Notes: generated from the sequence alone by a model not told the origin. DNA of 64,000 bases from Caryophanales bacterium UBA6865 (GCA_002449265.1 DKCV01000029.1:1-64000), one strand, 5' to 3'. Shown: positions 16,347 through 26,019, counted from the first letter of the stretch. Translations and numbers: made by a program.

Positions 16347-17621
16347 ATGCTAATCGACCGTTGCGTGATTGAAGTAAGAAGTGGCAAAGGTGGTGATGGA
16401 GCCATCTGCTTTTTGCATGACAAAAACAAAGAATTCGGTGGCCCTGATGGCGGAAATGGAGGAAGAGGAGGGAGTGTTTATCTCATTGCCAAAAATAACC
16501 TTAATACATTATATAATTTCCGTCATTCGCGTCTTATTAAAGCAATGGATGGAGGGAAAGGCGATAAGAAACTCATGACAGGGTTTTCCGCCCCTGACGT
16601 AATTGTAGAAGTGCCCACAGGTACTGTCGTAAGCGAAGAAAAAACAGGAAGAATCATTGCTGATTTAAAAGAAGAAAACGAAAAAGTCCTCGTTGCAAAA
16701 GGAGGCAGAGGCGGAAAAGGAAATGCCGCCTATAAAACCTCTAGAAACCGTGCTCCTCGAATCGCGGAAAATGGCGAACCAGCTGAGAAAAAGCGCTTGG
16801 TTCTTGAATTAAAAATGCTTGCGGACGCTGGACTAATCGGCTTTCCTAGCGTGGGAAAATCAACATTTTTGAATGTCGTTAGTAAAGCTAATGTTCCAAC
16901 CGCGGATTATCCGTTTACCACCTTAATTCCAAATTTAGGAGTTACTTATTTGCCGGATGGAAGATCATTTGTTTTAGCGGATATGCCCGGATTAATTAAG
17001 GGGGCCCATGAAGGCAAGGGGTTAGGAATCCAATTCCTTCGTCATATCGAAAGAACAAAAGTTTTGATCCATCTCGTTTCGATGAGTGGGGAACGTGATC
17101 CAGTCGAAGACTATAAAGCAATTCGAAAAGAGCTTGCTTCCTACGGCGCGAGATTAGATGAACGTCCAGAAATCGTCGTCGCTAGCAAAATGGATTCGGA
17201 AGGTGCCCTAGAAAGAAAAGAAAAGTTCGATAAAGCTTTAGGAATTCATTCTTTGCCTCTTTGCTCATTGACGCATGAAGGCATTCAAGAAATCATTTTA
17301 AAAACAAAAGAACTAATCGACGTTACTCCTGAATTCCCCCTTAAGGGCATGGAAAAACTCGAAAAAGTTAAAGTTTATGATGGACACGAAGATAGCGGGC
17401 CTCTATTTACCATCAAACAACTTTCACCTCACGAATGGAATATTGAAGGGGATAAAGTCATTGAAAGAGCTAACCGCATCAATACCCACGAAGAAGAAGG
17501 CTTGGCGTTGCTCGTGAAATATCTAGACTCCATCGGAATTGAAAAGGCACTCAAAGAAAAAGGGATATCGGAGGGGGATACGGTTCATTTAGGCGATTAC
17601 ACCTTCGAATATAGCGAATAG
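16347..17621 (+). CDS. obgE: GTPase Obg/CgtA
   Basis: Conserved essential GTPase linked to 50S assembly and stress control, 424 residues. It has the Gly-rich Obg domain (GGPDGGNGGRGG near residue 31), a G domain with G1 GFPSVGKST at 165-173 and switch II DMPGLIKGAHEGKGLG, and the C-terminal OCT domain. A strong AAAAGGAGG precedes the ATG. Obg near rplU-rpmA is common in bacteria, linking it with large-subunit maturation. Confidence 0.97.
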   Translation: MLIDRCVIEVRSGKGGDGAICFLHDKNKEFGGPDGGNGGRGGSVYLIAKNNLNTLYNFRHSRLIKAMDGGKGDKKLMTGFSAPDVIVEVPTGTVVSEEKTGRIIADLKEENEKVLVAKGGRGGKGNAAYKTSRNRAPRIAENGEPAEKKRLVLELKMLADAGLIGFPSVGKSTFLNVVSKANVPTADYPFTTLIPNLGVTYLPDGRSFVLADMPGLIKGAHEGKGLGIQFLRHIERTKVLIHLVSMSGERDPVEDYKAIRKELASYGARLDERPEIVVASKMDSEGALERKEKFDKALGIHSLPLCSLTHEGIQEIILKTKELIDVTPEFPLKGMEKLEKVKVYDGHEDSGPLFTIKQLSPHEWNIEGDKVIERANRINTHEEEGLALLVKYLDSIGIEKALKEKGISEGDTVHLGDYTFEYSE

Positions 17622-17625
17622 CGGT

Positions 17626-17631
17626 TATAAT
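17626..17631 (+). promoter_or_regulatory. -10 box 7 nt before a small ORF
   Basis: TATAAT directly after the obgE stop and 7 nt before an ATG; no Shine-Dalgarno. Candidate leaderless start for the 32-residue protein and ruvAB. Confidence 0.5.
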
Positions 17632-17638
17632 GATTCTA

Positions 17639-17737
17639 ATGAAAAAGGAACAAGGTTATTTCGGTTCGACATTCATCGTGGCAAGTAGTGCTTTATTTGG
17701 AATTCTCTTGTCGCTTTTATTTGTGTTAGTGTATTAA
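17639..17737 (+). CDS. 32-residue single-pass membrane protein
   Basis: A small ORF between obgE and ruvA encodes MKKEQGYFGS followed by about 20 hydrophobic residues (FIVASSALFGILLSLLFVLV) and a final Tyr. The short charged N-terminus followed by one membrane helix fits a small inner-membrane protein. Its ATG is 7 nt after TATAAT and its stop is three bases before ruvA, so translation may be coupled to ruvA, which lacks a ribosome binding site. Not a known family to me; it could also be a leader peptide for ruvA. Confidence 0.5.
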   Translation: MKKEQGYFGSTFIVASSALFGILLSLLFVLVY

Positions 17738-17740
17738 ATT

Positions 17741-18313
17741 ATGGGAATTTTTTATCAACTCAAAGGCAAAGTTATCGCTTGTAACGAGGAAAGAATTGCG
17801 TTAGATGTTCATGACGTTAGTTATGAAATTCTTTGCGCTCGTTCCTTGGATTTTGCAATTGATTCTTTAGTAACGCTATTTATTCATGAAGTTATTACGG
17901 AAGACGACCATTATTTAGTTGGTTTTGCTAGCAAAATCGAAAAAGAGGCCTTTTTATCTTTAATCGCGGTAAAGGGCATTGGCCCAAAAACCGCTTTAAA
18001 TGCTTTAAAAGCGACAACCCCTGACGCCTTATTTAAGGCAATCGAAAGCAATAACACCGCTTATTTAAAGAAACTACCAGGCATTGGCCCTAAAGCCGCT
18101 GCCCAGATTATTTTGGATTTACGTGGCCATCTTGCTCCAAGTGGCAAAAACGTTAACGAAAAACAATATGATGAAGTCCGCGCAGCCTTAAAGACGCTCG
18201 GCTTTAAAGTCAAAGATGTCGATGATGTTTTAAGCACAATCAACGAGCCTAATGCGAGTAACGAAGATATTCTTCGCCTTGCTCTTCGTAAGCTTGGAAA
18301 GGGGAGCAAATGA
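17741..18313 (+). CDS. ruvA: Holliday junction branch-migration protein RuvA
   Basis: RuvA binds Holliday junctions as a tetramer and loads the RuvB motor. The 190 residues comprise the N-terminal OB fold, two helix-hairpin-helix motifs (LIAVKGIGPKTALNAL and LKKLPGIGPKAAAQII) and the C-terminal RuvB-contact domain (YDEVRAALKTLGFKVKDVDDVL). No ribosome binding site is seen, but the start lies three bases behind the small membrane ORF. It overlaps ruvB by four bases (ATGA). Confidence 0.97.
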   Translation: MGIFYQLKGKVIACNEERIALDVHDVSYEILCARSLDFAIDSLVTLFIHEVITEDDHYLVGFASKIEKEAFLSLIAVKGIGPKTALNALKATTPDALFKAIESNNTAYLKKLPGIGPKAAAQIILDLRGHLAPSGKNVNEKQYDEVRAALKTLGFKVKDVDDVLSTINEPNASNEDILRLALRKLGKGSK

Positions 18314-19323
18314 AAAAAGAAGAAAGACTTTTAGACGCCCGCAAAGAAGAAGACGAAGTGAATAGTGAAATTACCCTTCGCCCAAAAACGCTTTCTGAAT
18401 ATGTTGGGCAAGAAGAGCTAAAGAAAAACCTTAAAATTTTTATTGGCGCCGCCAAAAAGCGCAATGAAACACTAGATCACGTTCTTTTGTACGGCCCCCC
18501 GGGCTTAGGAAAAACAACGATGGCCTATGTCATCGCGAATGAAATGGGCGGAAAAATTAGGACCGTTAATGGCCCTTCGATTGAGCGAGCTGGCGATTTA
18601 GCGGCCATTTTAAGCGAATTAGAACCCGGGGATGTCCTTTTCATTGATGAAATTCATCGTCTTCCACGGGTCGTCGAAGAAGTTCTTTATGGCGCAATGG
18701 AAGATTTCACGTTGTCGATACTCATCAATCGCGATGGCGTTTCCAAAGCGATGAATTTGCCTCTTCCTCCTTTCACGCTTGTCGGAGCGACAACTAGAGC
18801 AGGGGATTTATCTAACCCGCTTCGCTCTCGCTTTGGAATCTCCGCAAAAATCGATTTCTATAAAGAAGATGAGCTTTCAGAAATCATCGAGCGCACTTCT
18901 AAAGTTTTTGGAACCTCAATTTCTGAGGGAGCTAAAAAATTGCTCGCTTCAAGAAGCAGGGGCACACCTCGAATTGCGAATCGTCTTTATAAGCGTGTTC
19001 GCGATTTTGCTAACTATGAAGGAAAGACGACGATTGATGAGTCGCTTGCTTTAAGCGCTCTGGGCGCTTTAAAAATCGATAGCTTAGGACTTGATGAGGT
19101 CGACATTAAGTATTTGCTCACAATCATTGACCGTTTTCATGGTGGCCCGGTTGGCTTAGAAAGCATCGCGAGTGCAATCGGAGAAGAAATCACGAATCTT
19201 GAAGACGTTTATGAACCATATTTAGTCATGATTGGGCTAGTTAACCGTACACCTCGTGGGCGTATTGCAACCGAAAAAGCCTATCGCCATCTTAAGATTG
19301 CTCATCAAGGCAGTTTGTTTTAA
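18310..19323 (+). CDS. ruvB: Holliday junction helicase RuvB
   Basis: Hexameric AAA+ ATPase that drives branch migration with RuvA. The 337-residue protein has Walker A GPPGLGKTT at 62-70, Walker B LFIDEIHRL, the sensor GATTRAG and the C-terminal winged helix (LVNRTPRGRIATEKAYRHL). Its ribosome binding site GGGGAG lies inside the ruvA end. No RuvC was seen in the window. Confidence 0.98.
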   Translation: MKKEERLLDARKEEDEVNSEITLRPKTLSEYVGQEELKKNLKIFIGAAKKRNETLDHVLLYGPPGLGKTTMAYVIANEMGGKIRTVNGPSIERAGDLAAILSELEPGDVLFIDEIHRLPRVVEEVLYGAMEDFTLSILINRDGVSKAMNLPLPPFTLVGATTRAGDLSNPLRSRFGISAKIDFYKEDELSEIIERTSKVFGTSISEGAKKLLASRSRGTPRIANRLYKRVRDFANYEGKTTIDESLALSALGALKIDSLGLDEVDIKYLLTIIDRFHGGPVGLESIASAIGEEITNLEDVYEPYLVMIGLVNRTPRGRIATEKAYRHLKIAHQGSLF

Positions 19324-19356
19324 TTTTGAAATTTCGCATAAAGTTAGCGTTAAAGG

Positions 19357-19372
19357 TTCTTCTTAAGAAGAA
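19357..19372. repeat. 16-bp perfect palindrome before secDF
   Basis: TTCTTCTTAAGAAGAA, 34 nt after ruvB and about 95 nt before secDF. No T-run follows, so not a normal terminator; a protein-binding site or a structured leader are possible. Confidence 0.45.
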
Positions 19373-19394
19373 ATTACTTCCGTAAAGTCGCTCG

Positions 19395-19496
19395 ATGTTG
19401 TATTGTATTCGTTGCGTACTCGCGATTTTTTTCGTGGACGTTGTCTTTAGGAGGAACCTCCATTTATGCGTCGTAAACTTGGATATTGTTTATTAA
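19395..19496 (+). other. secDF leader: upstream ORF and ribosome-binding-site hairpin
   Basis: A 33-codon frame opens at ATG 19395 and ends at 19496, in another frame and overlapping the secDF start by 31 nt; its product is partly hydrophobic (CVLAIFFVDVVF), but it has no ribosome binding site. The secDF Shine-Dalgarno GGAGG (19450-19454) is followed at once by CCTCC (19457-19461), which can form the stem GGAG-GAAC-CTCC and hide it. Either may be chance, but together they suggest translational control of secDF. Confidence 0.35.
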
Positions 19497-22201
19497 CGGG
19501 TAGCCTAATACTAGGTGCCCTTAGTGTGATTGGCCCAACCGTTGTCGGTCTTGACACGGATTTAACTTATGGATCAGGCCGTGATTTGGTCTATAAAATT
19601 TCCAAAGCGGATAGCACTTACGGAGGCGTAGAAACCTCAAATTATATCGATGCTTCCGATAAAGAAGCAGTCGATCTCGTTGGCGAAGAAATGGAAAAAC
19701 GCCTTAAGACGATGGATGTGGAAGCCGAAGTTGTTAAAGAAGGCTATGACACGGTCCGAGTTAAGCTTAGAACGGCTAAAGACGACGAAACCAAATACCA
19801 ATACTTGCAAAAATATTTAGCCTTCAGCGGTGGAGATTTCACAATCGGGGCATCGCTAGATGAAGGGAATGACGATTATAAAGTTTACGATAAATGGCAT
19901 AATCCTTTTAAAGAAAATAGCGCCGAAATCCGCTATATCTCTACGAGTAAAGGAAACGTTCCTGCCGTCGTAGTTCCTTTAAAGGATGACGATGACCTTC
20001 GCGGAGAAAACGGCCAATTCAATACGCTTGTAAAATATTGCAAGGATAACACGCAAGAGGCGAACGAATCCGAGGGCAAAGAAGCAAAGAATTGCTATTT
20101 CGTCCTTTGGGCAAATAAACAAGTCGGTGATACCTATGCCAAAACGGAAAGTTCTAATTCTGCCTATGATCCAAATGTTGCTTCCCGCTTAATTTTTGCT
20201 GAACCAGGGACTGAAGCTTGGTATCAAGCAAAAGAAGAGACCGATAATTACAAGGAATTCCAACTCATTCCTTCTAGTGCTGCAATCACGAGCGAAGGCT
20301 ACGATTCTTCTAAGGCTGACGCTGCTTATCAAGCTGCTTTCTATTATAAAAATCTTCTCAACGCCACAAGTTATAAGGATTTAGGAGTGAATGGATACGA
20401 TGTCACATTTGCTTTCTATGACACAACTAATGCGACCGTTGAGCCACTCGTCAATTTCGGAAACTGGGCCGTTCATCCTAATTTTGGGGCAACATTTATC
20501 GCTTCTTTGATTGCTTTTGCTTTTTTGGCCGTCCTCTTAATTAGCCTTTATCGTCTTGGCGCTTTGGCGATTCTTTCTAATGTTGCTATCGCTTTGCTCT
20601 CTAGCTTGTTAATGTTCTCTTTCTTTGGGGCACAGTTCGGAATAGGAGCTTTAATCGGCTTAGCCTTAGTTGCCTTAATCACGACTTTCGGCGGCATGTA
20701 CTATTTCAGCAAATTTAAGGAACAAGTATTCCAAGGAAGATCGTTAAGAAAATCGCATGAAGAAGCTTCGAAACGTTCATTATGGCCAACTATTGATGCT
20801 GGAGTTATTGGAATCATCCTAGGCTTATGCGTTTATGGATTCATTCCAAGCGTTGTTGGAAAACTTGGTTTAGTGCTCGTTTTAGGTTCTTTCTTTGGCA
20901 CATTATCGAACCTTTTACTCTTACGGCTTGAAGCCTATTTGCTTGCTAATGACCAAGATACTGAAAAAGATTATGGCAAGATTTATAACATTGACGGAAC
21001 GAAAGTCCCTAACCTCGCCAAAGAAGAAAAACCTTCTTATTTCGGCGCTTTTGCTTCAAAAGATTTTGGAAAGCACTCGAAAGCGATTGGCGTTGTTGCT
21101 TCTTTAATCGCTTTAGCTAGCATTGTGGGGCTATCCACATTTACCGCCTTAAACGGAACTCCTTATAACTATGCGAACCGTTATAACGACACAACCATTA
21201 GCTATATTGAATATCGCGTGAGCAGCGGTTCTTTATTAACATTTACCACTTCCGCCGATTTAGAGGATAAAGTCCTTAAAAATATCTATATTGTTAATGG
21301 CACTGAGCAAAAGCCTGTCGCTTATAATAGCGTTTCTTTGGAAAATGGAAGCGTACATTACACCAAAGAAGAGAAAACGCTCGATGTACACTATTTCACC
21401 GTCAATTGGGCCGATCACTATGATGTAACAGAAACTTATGAGTTCTTACTAGACTTCTCTAGCGGGAAAGAAACGATCAATTCCGATTTCAATGGCGCAT
21501 TAACTAGAGCCGTTGAAAATGTGGTGAAAGATGGGATTTACGTTTCCACAAATAACGTCGTAGGTCAAGCTAGCGAGCCAAGCCTAGGTGTTGTTTGGCT
21601 CGGTTTTGGAGTGGGAATGCTCATTGCAACCGTTTATATGGTAATTCGCTACCGCTTATCGCGCGGCTTAGCAACTGGATTACTTGCGATAAGCGCAGGG
21701 GCGATAACCATGGGATTCTTTGCTTTAACTCGCTTAGCCTCAACCCCATTAGTGTCGATTGGCGGAATTGTCGCGGGATTACTTGTCTTAATCGCTTCCT
21801 TATTCATTTTGGAAAAAGAAAAAGAGCTCTCTCGCGATTCGCGCGAAAAAGACAAGGATTCGCTTGCATTTAGAACGCTTTGTATCTCTTCGGCGAATGC
21901 GCAAGCCGCTGAATCCGTATTGGGGTTCGCCTTCATCTCCGCTTTTGGTTTCATTTGGTATATGGGATTCATGCCAAGCGTTTGGACAATGGTATATTTA
22001 GGTATCATGGTTGGCGTTGTCATTATGGCCATATTTACCCTTACTTTATTGGCTCCAAGTTCCATTCTTTTAGCCCGTGCTTTCTCGCGAGTCCATATTT
22101 CCATCAAGCCGAAAAAGAAAACACCAACTGCTCCAACTCCAGCGGGAAGAAGACGTGGCGCTGAGCCAGAAGAAGCTATCTTTATCGGAATTAACGACTA
22201 A
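19466..22201 (+). CDS. secDF: SecDF protein-export membrane protein
   Basis: Fused SecD-SecF, which uses the proton gradient to help complete Sec-dependent translocation. The 911-residue protein starts with a membrane anchor (residues about 5-28), a large external P1-like region to about 340, then a cluster of membrane helices (FIASLIAFAFLAVLLISLY to about 495), a second external region (about 560-705) and a second helix cluster typical of SecF, ending in a basic Lys/Pro-rich cytosolic tail. Sequence is divergent from Bacillus SecDF, so the call rests on topology and local motifs. It overlaps recJ by one base. Confidence 0.85.
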   Translation: MRRKLGYCLLTGSLILGALSVIGPTVVGLDTDLTYGSGRDLVYKISKADSTYGGVETSNYIDASDKEAVDLVGEEMEKRLKTMDVEAEVVKEGYDTVRVKLRTAKDDETKYQYLQKYLAFSGGDFTIGASLDEGNDDYKVYDKWHNPFKENSAEIRYISTSKGNVPAVVVPLKDDDDLRGENGQFNTLVKYCKDNTQEANESEGKEAKNCYFVLWANKQVGDTYAKTESSNSAYDPNVASRLIFAEPGTEAWYQAKEETDNYKEFQLIPSSAAITSEGYDSSKADAAYQAAFYYKNLLNATSYKDLGVNGYDVTFAFYDTTNATVEPLVNFGNWAVHPNFGATFIASLIAFAFLAVLLISLYRLGALAILSNVAIALLSSLLMFSFFGAQFGIGALIGLALVALITTFGGMYYFSKFKEQVFQGRSLRKSHEEASKRSLWPTIDAGVIGIILGLCVYGFIPSVVGKLGLVLVLGSFFGTLSNLLLLRLEAYLLANDQDTEKDYGKIYNIDGTKVPNLAKEEKPSYFGAFASKDFGKHSKAIGVVASLIALASIVGLSTFTALNGTPYNYANRYNDTTISYIEYRVSSGSLLTFTTSADLEDKVLKNIYIVNGTEQKPVAYNSVSLENGSVHYTKEEKTLDVHYFTVNWADHYDVTETYEFLLDFSSGKETINSDFNGALTRAVENVVKDGIYVSTNNVVGQASEPSLGVVWLGFGVGMLIATVYMVIRYRLSRGLATGLLAISAGAITMGFFALTRLASTPLVSIGGIVAGLLVLIASLFILEKEKELSRDSREKDKDSLAFRTLCISSANAQAAESVLGFAFISAFGFIWYMGFMPSVWTMVYLGIMVGVVIMAIFTLTLLAPSSILLARAFSRVHISIKPKKKTPTAPTPAGRRRGAEPEEAIFIGIND

Positions 22202-23760
22202 TGAATTCTTTTAAGGAAAAGCTCAAGAAATATTACCAATTAGACGAGGATGCTTTTTTAAAGAAAACTGAGGCACCCTCGTTTTCTTGTTTGAAAGACA
22301 TCTCTTCATTTGACTGCGTTAAAGCGGCGATTTCTCGCTTAGAAAAGGCAAAAAAGGAAAACGAAAAAGTTATCGTATATGGCGATTATGACTTTGATGG
22401 AATTTCCGCAACTAGCATCATTTATTCCTTGCTTTTAAGGATGTCTATTAGCGCTAGCTATTATGTGCCAAGTCGTTATCTAGATGGGTATGGGTTAAAC
22501 GTAGATAACGTGATTCGTATTGCTAAGGCGGGATTCTCATTGATTTTTACGGTCGATAACGGAGTTACCTCGTCTGAAGCGATTCGAAAAGCCAACGAGT
22601 TAGGGATAGAAGTGATTGTTTTAGATCATCATGAATATCAAGAAATACCTTCTCCGATTGTAACTTTAATTCACCCCAATACGGTTAATCTGACTAATCC
22701 TAGCGTTTCAGCGGGCTTCTTATCCTATTTATTTTATCGAGCCCTAGCAAAAGATGATGATGGATACCTTCTTGCCTTAGGCGCGACGAGTTTATTAAGC
22801 GATGCGATGCCTTTAGTTTCCTATAACCGCGATGCGGTGAATCTTGCGGTTTCGTTGATGAATAAAAATCGTTTTTTACCCTTTTCCCTTTTAACGGAAC
22901 GGCATCACTTTTTCGCTTCGACGCTTCAAATGGAAATCATCCCAAAAATTAACGCGGTAGGGCGTGTGGAAACAGGTAGCGAGACTAATCGGGTTGTCCG
23001 TTATTTCGTTTCTAATGACATAGAAACGCAAAAGAAAATCGCTCTCTATTTATCAAATGTAAATGAAAAAAGAAAAAGCTTAACCAAAGACGCGGAAGAA
23101 AAATTTGCTTTTCCAATCGATAAAGAAAGTATATTCCTAGTTACCGACCTCCCGGAAGGATTAAACGGCTTGCTCGCTAATCGCTTATTAAATGAATATG
23201 AAAAACCAATCGCGGTGTTTTCTTCTTCTAAAAAAGACGCTTCCATTTATGTAGGAAGCTTAAGAAGCAAAGAAGGTTTTGATGTTCTAAAGGCACTTAA
23301 AGGAACTCATGCCCCTTTACTTACCTCTGGAGGCCACGAATTCGCAGGCGGGGTGAGCATTAAAAAAGAAGACCTTGAAACCTTCAAAAAAGATTTTGAA
23401 TTCGCGGCGATGAAGCATCATCTTGAAAAGAAAGAAAAAGTCGCCATTGATTTAGATAAGTCCGAATGCAATATGGAGAATTTTTATTTGCTAGAATCTT
23501 TTGGCCCATTTGGAAATGAAAATCCTGCCCCGTTATTTTCCCTCACCTTAAAGAAAATCGATTTGGCATTTACCAAAAACGGAAAATTCTTGTCCACAAA
23601 AATTAACGAACAAGCGCGATTATTCTCTTTTTCTTTACGCCAAGAAAACATTCCGAGTGAAGAAAAGGTGTCTTTCTATTGCCATATGGATGCGAATGAA
23701 TGGAAAGGAAAGGTCTCGCTTCAACTCATCGCGCAAGAAATGAAAACTTTTCATGAGTAA
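22201..23760 (+). CDS. recJ: single-stranded-DNA exonuclease RecJ
   Basis: 5'-3' exonuclease of the DHH superfamily used in recombination and repair. Motif I VYGDYDFDGISAT carries Asp62, Asp64 and Asp66; VDNGVTS and LDHHEY give motifs II and III; the glycine-rich SGGHEFAGGVSI is the DHHA1 motif, followed by an OB-like C-terminal domain. At 519 residues it is the short core form, lacking the long C-terminal extension of Bacillus RecJ. The start overlaps the secDF stop (TAATG). It is in the usual secDF-recJ-rel order. Confidence 0.95.
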   Translation: MNSFKEKLKKYYQLDEDAFLKKTEAPSFSCLKDISSFDCVKAAISRLEKAKKENEKVIVYGDYDFDGISATSIIYSLLLRMSISASYYVPSRYLDGYGLNVDNVIRIAKAGFSLIFTVDNGVTSSEAIRKANELGIEVIVLDHHEYQEIPSPIVTLIHPNTVNLTNPSVSAGFLSYLFYRALAKDDDGYLLALGATSLLSDAMPLVSYNRDAVNLAVSLMNKNRFLPFSLLTERHHFFASTLQMEIIPKINAVGRVETGSETNRVVRYFVSNDIETQKKIALYLSNVNEKRKSLTKDAEEKFAFPIDKESIFLVTDLPEGLNGLLANRLLNEYEKPIAVFSSSKKDASIYVGSLRSKEGFDVLKALKGTHAPLLTSGGHEFAGGVSIKKEDLETFKKDFEFAAMKHHLEKKEKVAIDLDKSECNMENFYLLESFGPFGNENPAPLFSLTLKKIDLAFTKNGKFLSTKINEQARLFSFSLRQENIPSEEKVSFYCHMDANEWKGKVSLQLIAQEMKTFHE

Positions 23761-23785
23761 ATCTCGCGAGTTTTTCTTAGTGGCG

Positions 23786-23791
23786 TATAAT
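23786..23791 (+). promoter_or_regulatory. -10 box 8 nt before the first rel start codon
   Basis: TATAAT ends 8 nt before ATG 23800; no -35 or Shine-Dalgarno is evident. Just upstream CTCGCGAG followed by TTTTTC may weakly terminate recJ. Confidence 0.45.
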
Positions 23792-23799
23792 AGCAAAGT

Positions 23800-26019
23800 A
23801 TGGAAGAAAGCGGAAAAAAGCCATTATTACCAAACGGGGGATACCCCATGCACACCTTCCAAGACGTGAAGGATCTTTTTTATACCTATATTTTTAATCC
23901 AAAAGACAGGCAAATGGTCGAAGACGCCTATTTGTTTGCGAAAGAAAAACATAAAAATGTTTTCCGTAAATCAGGTGAGCCATATATTCAGCATCCTTTG
24001 GAAGTCGCTTATATTTTAGCGTCTTTACAAGGAGGGCCTGCCACCTTAGCAGCTGGTTTTCTCCATGATGTAGTCGAAGATACCGACACCACAATTGAGG
24101 ATATAAAAACCCGTTTTGGGGAGGATGTTGCCTTTTTAGTGGACTCCTTAACGAAGATTCAACGCATGAAGCTCTCTCATCGTAGCGAAGCCGATTTTGA
24201 AGCCGAAGATCATCGAAAGATTTTTTTAGGGATGGCAAAAGACGTTCGCGTCATTTTGGTAAAGCTTGCGGATAGACTTCATAACATGCGCACCCTTGAT
24301 AGCTTAACTCCGGACCGTCAAAAGGCCTTAGCGAAAGAGACGCTCGATGTTTTTACCCCAATCGCGCACCGTCTTGGAATTTATACCATTCAAAGTGAAT
24401 TAGAGGATCTATCCTTAAAATACCTAGAACCCGAAAAATACCAAGCGATTCTCCATATGCTTAACGAGCGGGAGAAAAACCGTCAAGAATCTCTTGAAGC
24501 TTTAAAAAAGCGTATCGCGGATATTTTATTCGAGAAAAAGATACCATTCCGGATTGAAAGCCGTGTAAAAAGCATTTATTCCATTTATCGAAAAATGTAT
24601 CTTAAGCATTATGATTTCGATGAAATCTATGATGTTTTGGCCGTTAGAATCATTACCGAAACCGAATTGAATTGTTACGAAATTCTTGGAATTATCCATA
24701 GCACTTATAAACCAGTCCCTGGACGCTTTAAGGATTATATCGCTATGCCTAAGCCAAATATGTATCAATCCTTGCATACAACGATCGTCGCGGGGGATGG
24801 AAATATCTATGAAGTGCAAATCCGCACCAAAGAGATGGATGAAATCGCCGAAACCGGTGTCGCCGCCCATTGGCGTTATAAAGAAGGTAATCACTATAAC
24901 GCGAAATTGGAACAGCAAGATATCGAAGAGAAATTGCATTGGTTCCGCGATTTTGTAACGTTAGGAGAAGAAAATGGCGGCGATGCGAAAAGCTATATCG
25001 CAGCCTTAAGTAACGACATCTTTAACGCGAACGTTTATGTTTTTACGCCTTTAGGAAAGGTCATTGATTTGCCTCAAGGCGCCACAATTTTGGATTTTGC
25101 TTATAAAATTCATACGAAAGTCGGCGATAGTGCGGTTGGCGCACTGGTTAATGGGGTTTTTGTCCCGCTTAACACCCAATTAAAAACGGGGGATGTTTGC
25201 GAAATCAAGACCAGCAAAAACTCTGCTGGGCCAAATGAAGGTTGGCTTGATATTGTTAAAACCGCGAGCGCGAAGAACCATATTCGAAAAGCGCTTAATG
25301 CCAAAAATCAGGCATTTCTTGCTGATGAAAATATCCGTAAGGGCAAAGAATCGGCAATCGATTCCTTCAAAATGCAAGACATTGGTGAAGGGGAGATGGA
25401 GAAATATCTCTCTGATCCAAAAGTTCTTAGCGAATATCATTGCGCGGATTTGAACGCATTATATACGGCGATCGCCAATAAAAACCCCATACCAGGAGCG
25501 ATTATTGATTTCTTAGGGCTAAGAAAGAAACCAAAAACGCTTAAGGCTCCTACGCATAGCACAAATAACGATGACCACAATCCGATTTACGTTTCTGGTG
25601 TCGATAATCTCGCGGTTACGCTCGCGAAATGTTGTACGCCTGTTCCAGGCGACGACATTGTCGGATACGTAACAAAAGGGAAGGGAATATCCGTTCATCG
25701 CGCCGATTGCCCGAATGTCGCTAACGAGCAAAAACGCTTGATTCCTGTCTATTGGAAAGATAATCTAGGCAACTCTTCTTATCCAGTCGATATTCAGATA
25801 TTCGCTAACGATCGAATTGGTTTATTGAATGATGTTTTGAATTCATTAGCGAGCAAGAACATTCCAATCGCTGATGTTAAGGCACATGTCAATCCTTCGA
25901 CAATGATCGCTACCTTGACGCTTACAATTTATGTAAAGGATGCCAAAACAATTAATGATGCCTTTCTTTCGTTAAACGGAATAAAAAGTATCATCTCTTG
26001 CCAAAGAGTAACACATTAA
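23800..26019 (+). CDS. rel: bifunctional (p)ppGpp synthetase/hydrolase Rel
   Basis: Makes and degrades the stringent-response alarmones. The 739-residue frame holds an HD hydrolase domain with the intact pair HD in LHDVVEDTD, a RelA/SpoT synthetase domain (GRFKDYIAMPKPNMYQSLHT), a TGS domain, the conserved Cys/Gly segment KCCTPVPGDDIVGY and a C-terminal ACT domain. The intact HD motif argues for hydrolase activity. The start is uncertain: ATG 23800 would be leaderless, while ATG 23848 matches the usual Rel N-terminus and follows a GGGG-GATA-CCCC hairpin. hisS follows after 12 nt. Confidence 0.95.
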   Translation: MEESGKKPLLPNGGYPMHTFQDVKDLFYTYIFNPKDRQMVEDAYLFAKEKHKNVFRKSGEPYIQHPLEVAYILASLQGGPATLAAGFLHDVVEDTDTTIEDIKTRFGEDVAFLVDSLTKIQRMKLSHRSEADFEAEDHRKIFLGMAKDVRVILVKLADRLHNMRTLDSLTPDRQKALAKETLDVFTPIAHRLGIYTIQSELEDLSLKYLEPEKYQAILHMLNEREKNRQESLEALKKRIADILFEKKIPFRIESRVKSIYSIYRKMYLKHYDFDEIYDVLAVRIITETELNCYEILGIIHSTYKPVPGRFKDYIAMPKPNMYQSLHTTIVAGDGNIYEVQIRTKEMDEIAETGVAAHWRYKEGNHYNAKLEQQDIEEKLHWFRDFVTLGEENGGDAKSYIAALSNDIFNANVYVFTPLGKVIDLPQGATILDFAYKIHTKVGDSAVGALVNGVFVPLNTQLKTGDVCEIKTSKNSAGPNEGWLDIVKTASAKNHIRKALNAKNQAFLADENIRKGKESAIDSFKMQDIGEGEMEKYLSDPKVLSEYHCADLNALYTAIANKNPIPGAIIDFLGLRKKPKTLKAPTHSTNNDDHNPIYVSGVDNLAVTLAKCCTPVPGDDIVGYVTKGKGISVHRADCPNVANEQKRLIPVYWKDNLGNSSYPVDIQIFANDRIGLLNDVLNSLASKNIPIADVKAHVNPSTMIATLTLTIYVKDAKTINDAFLSLNGIKSIISCQRVTH

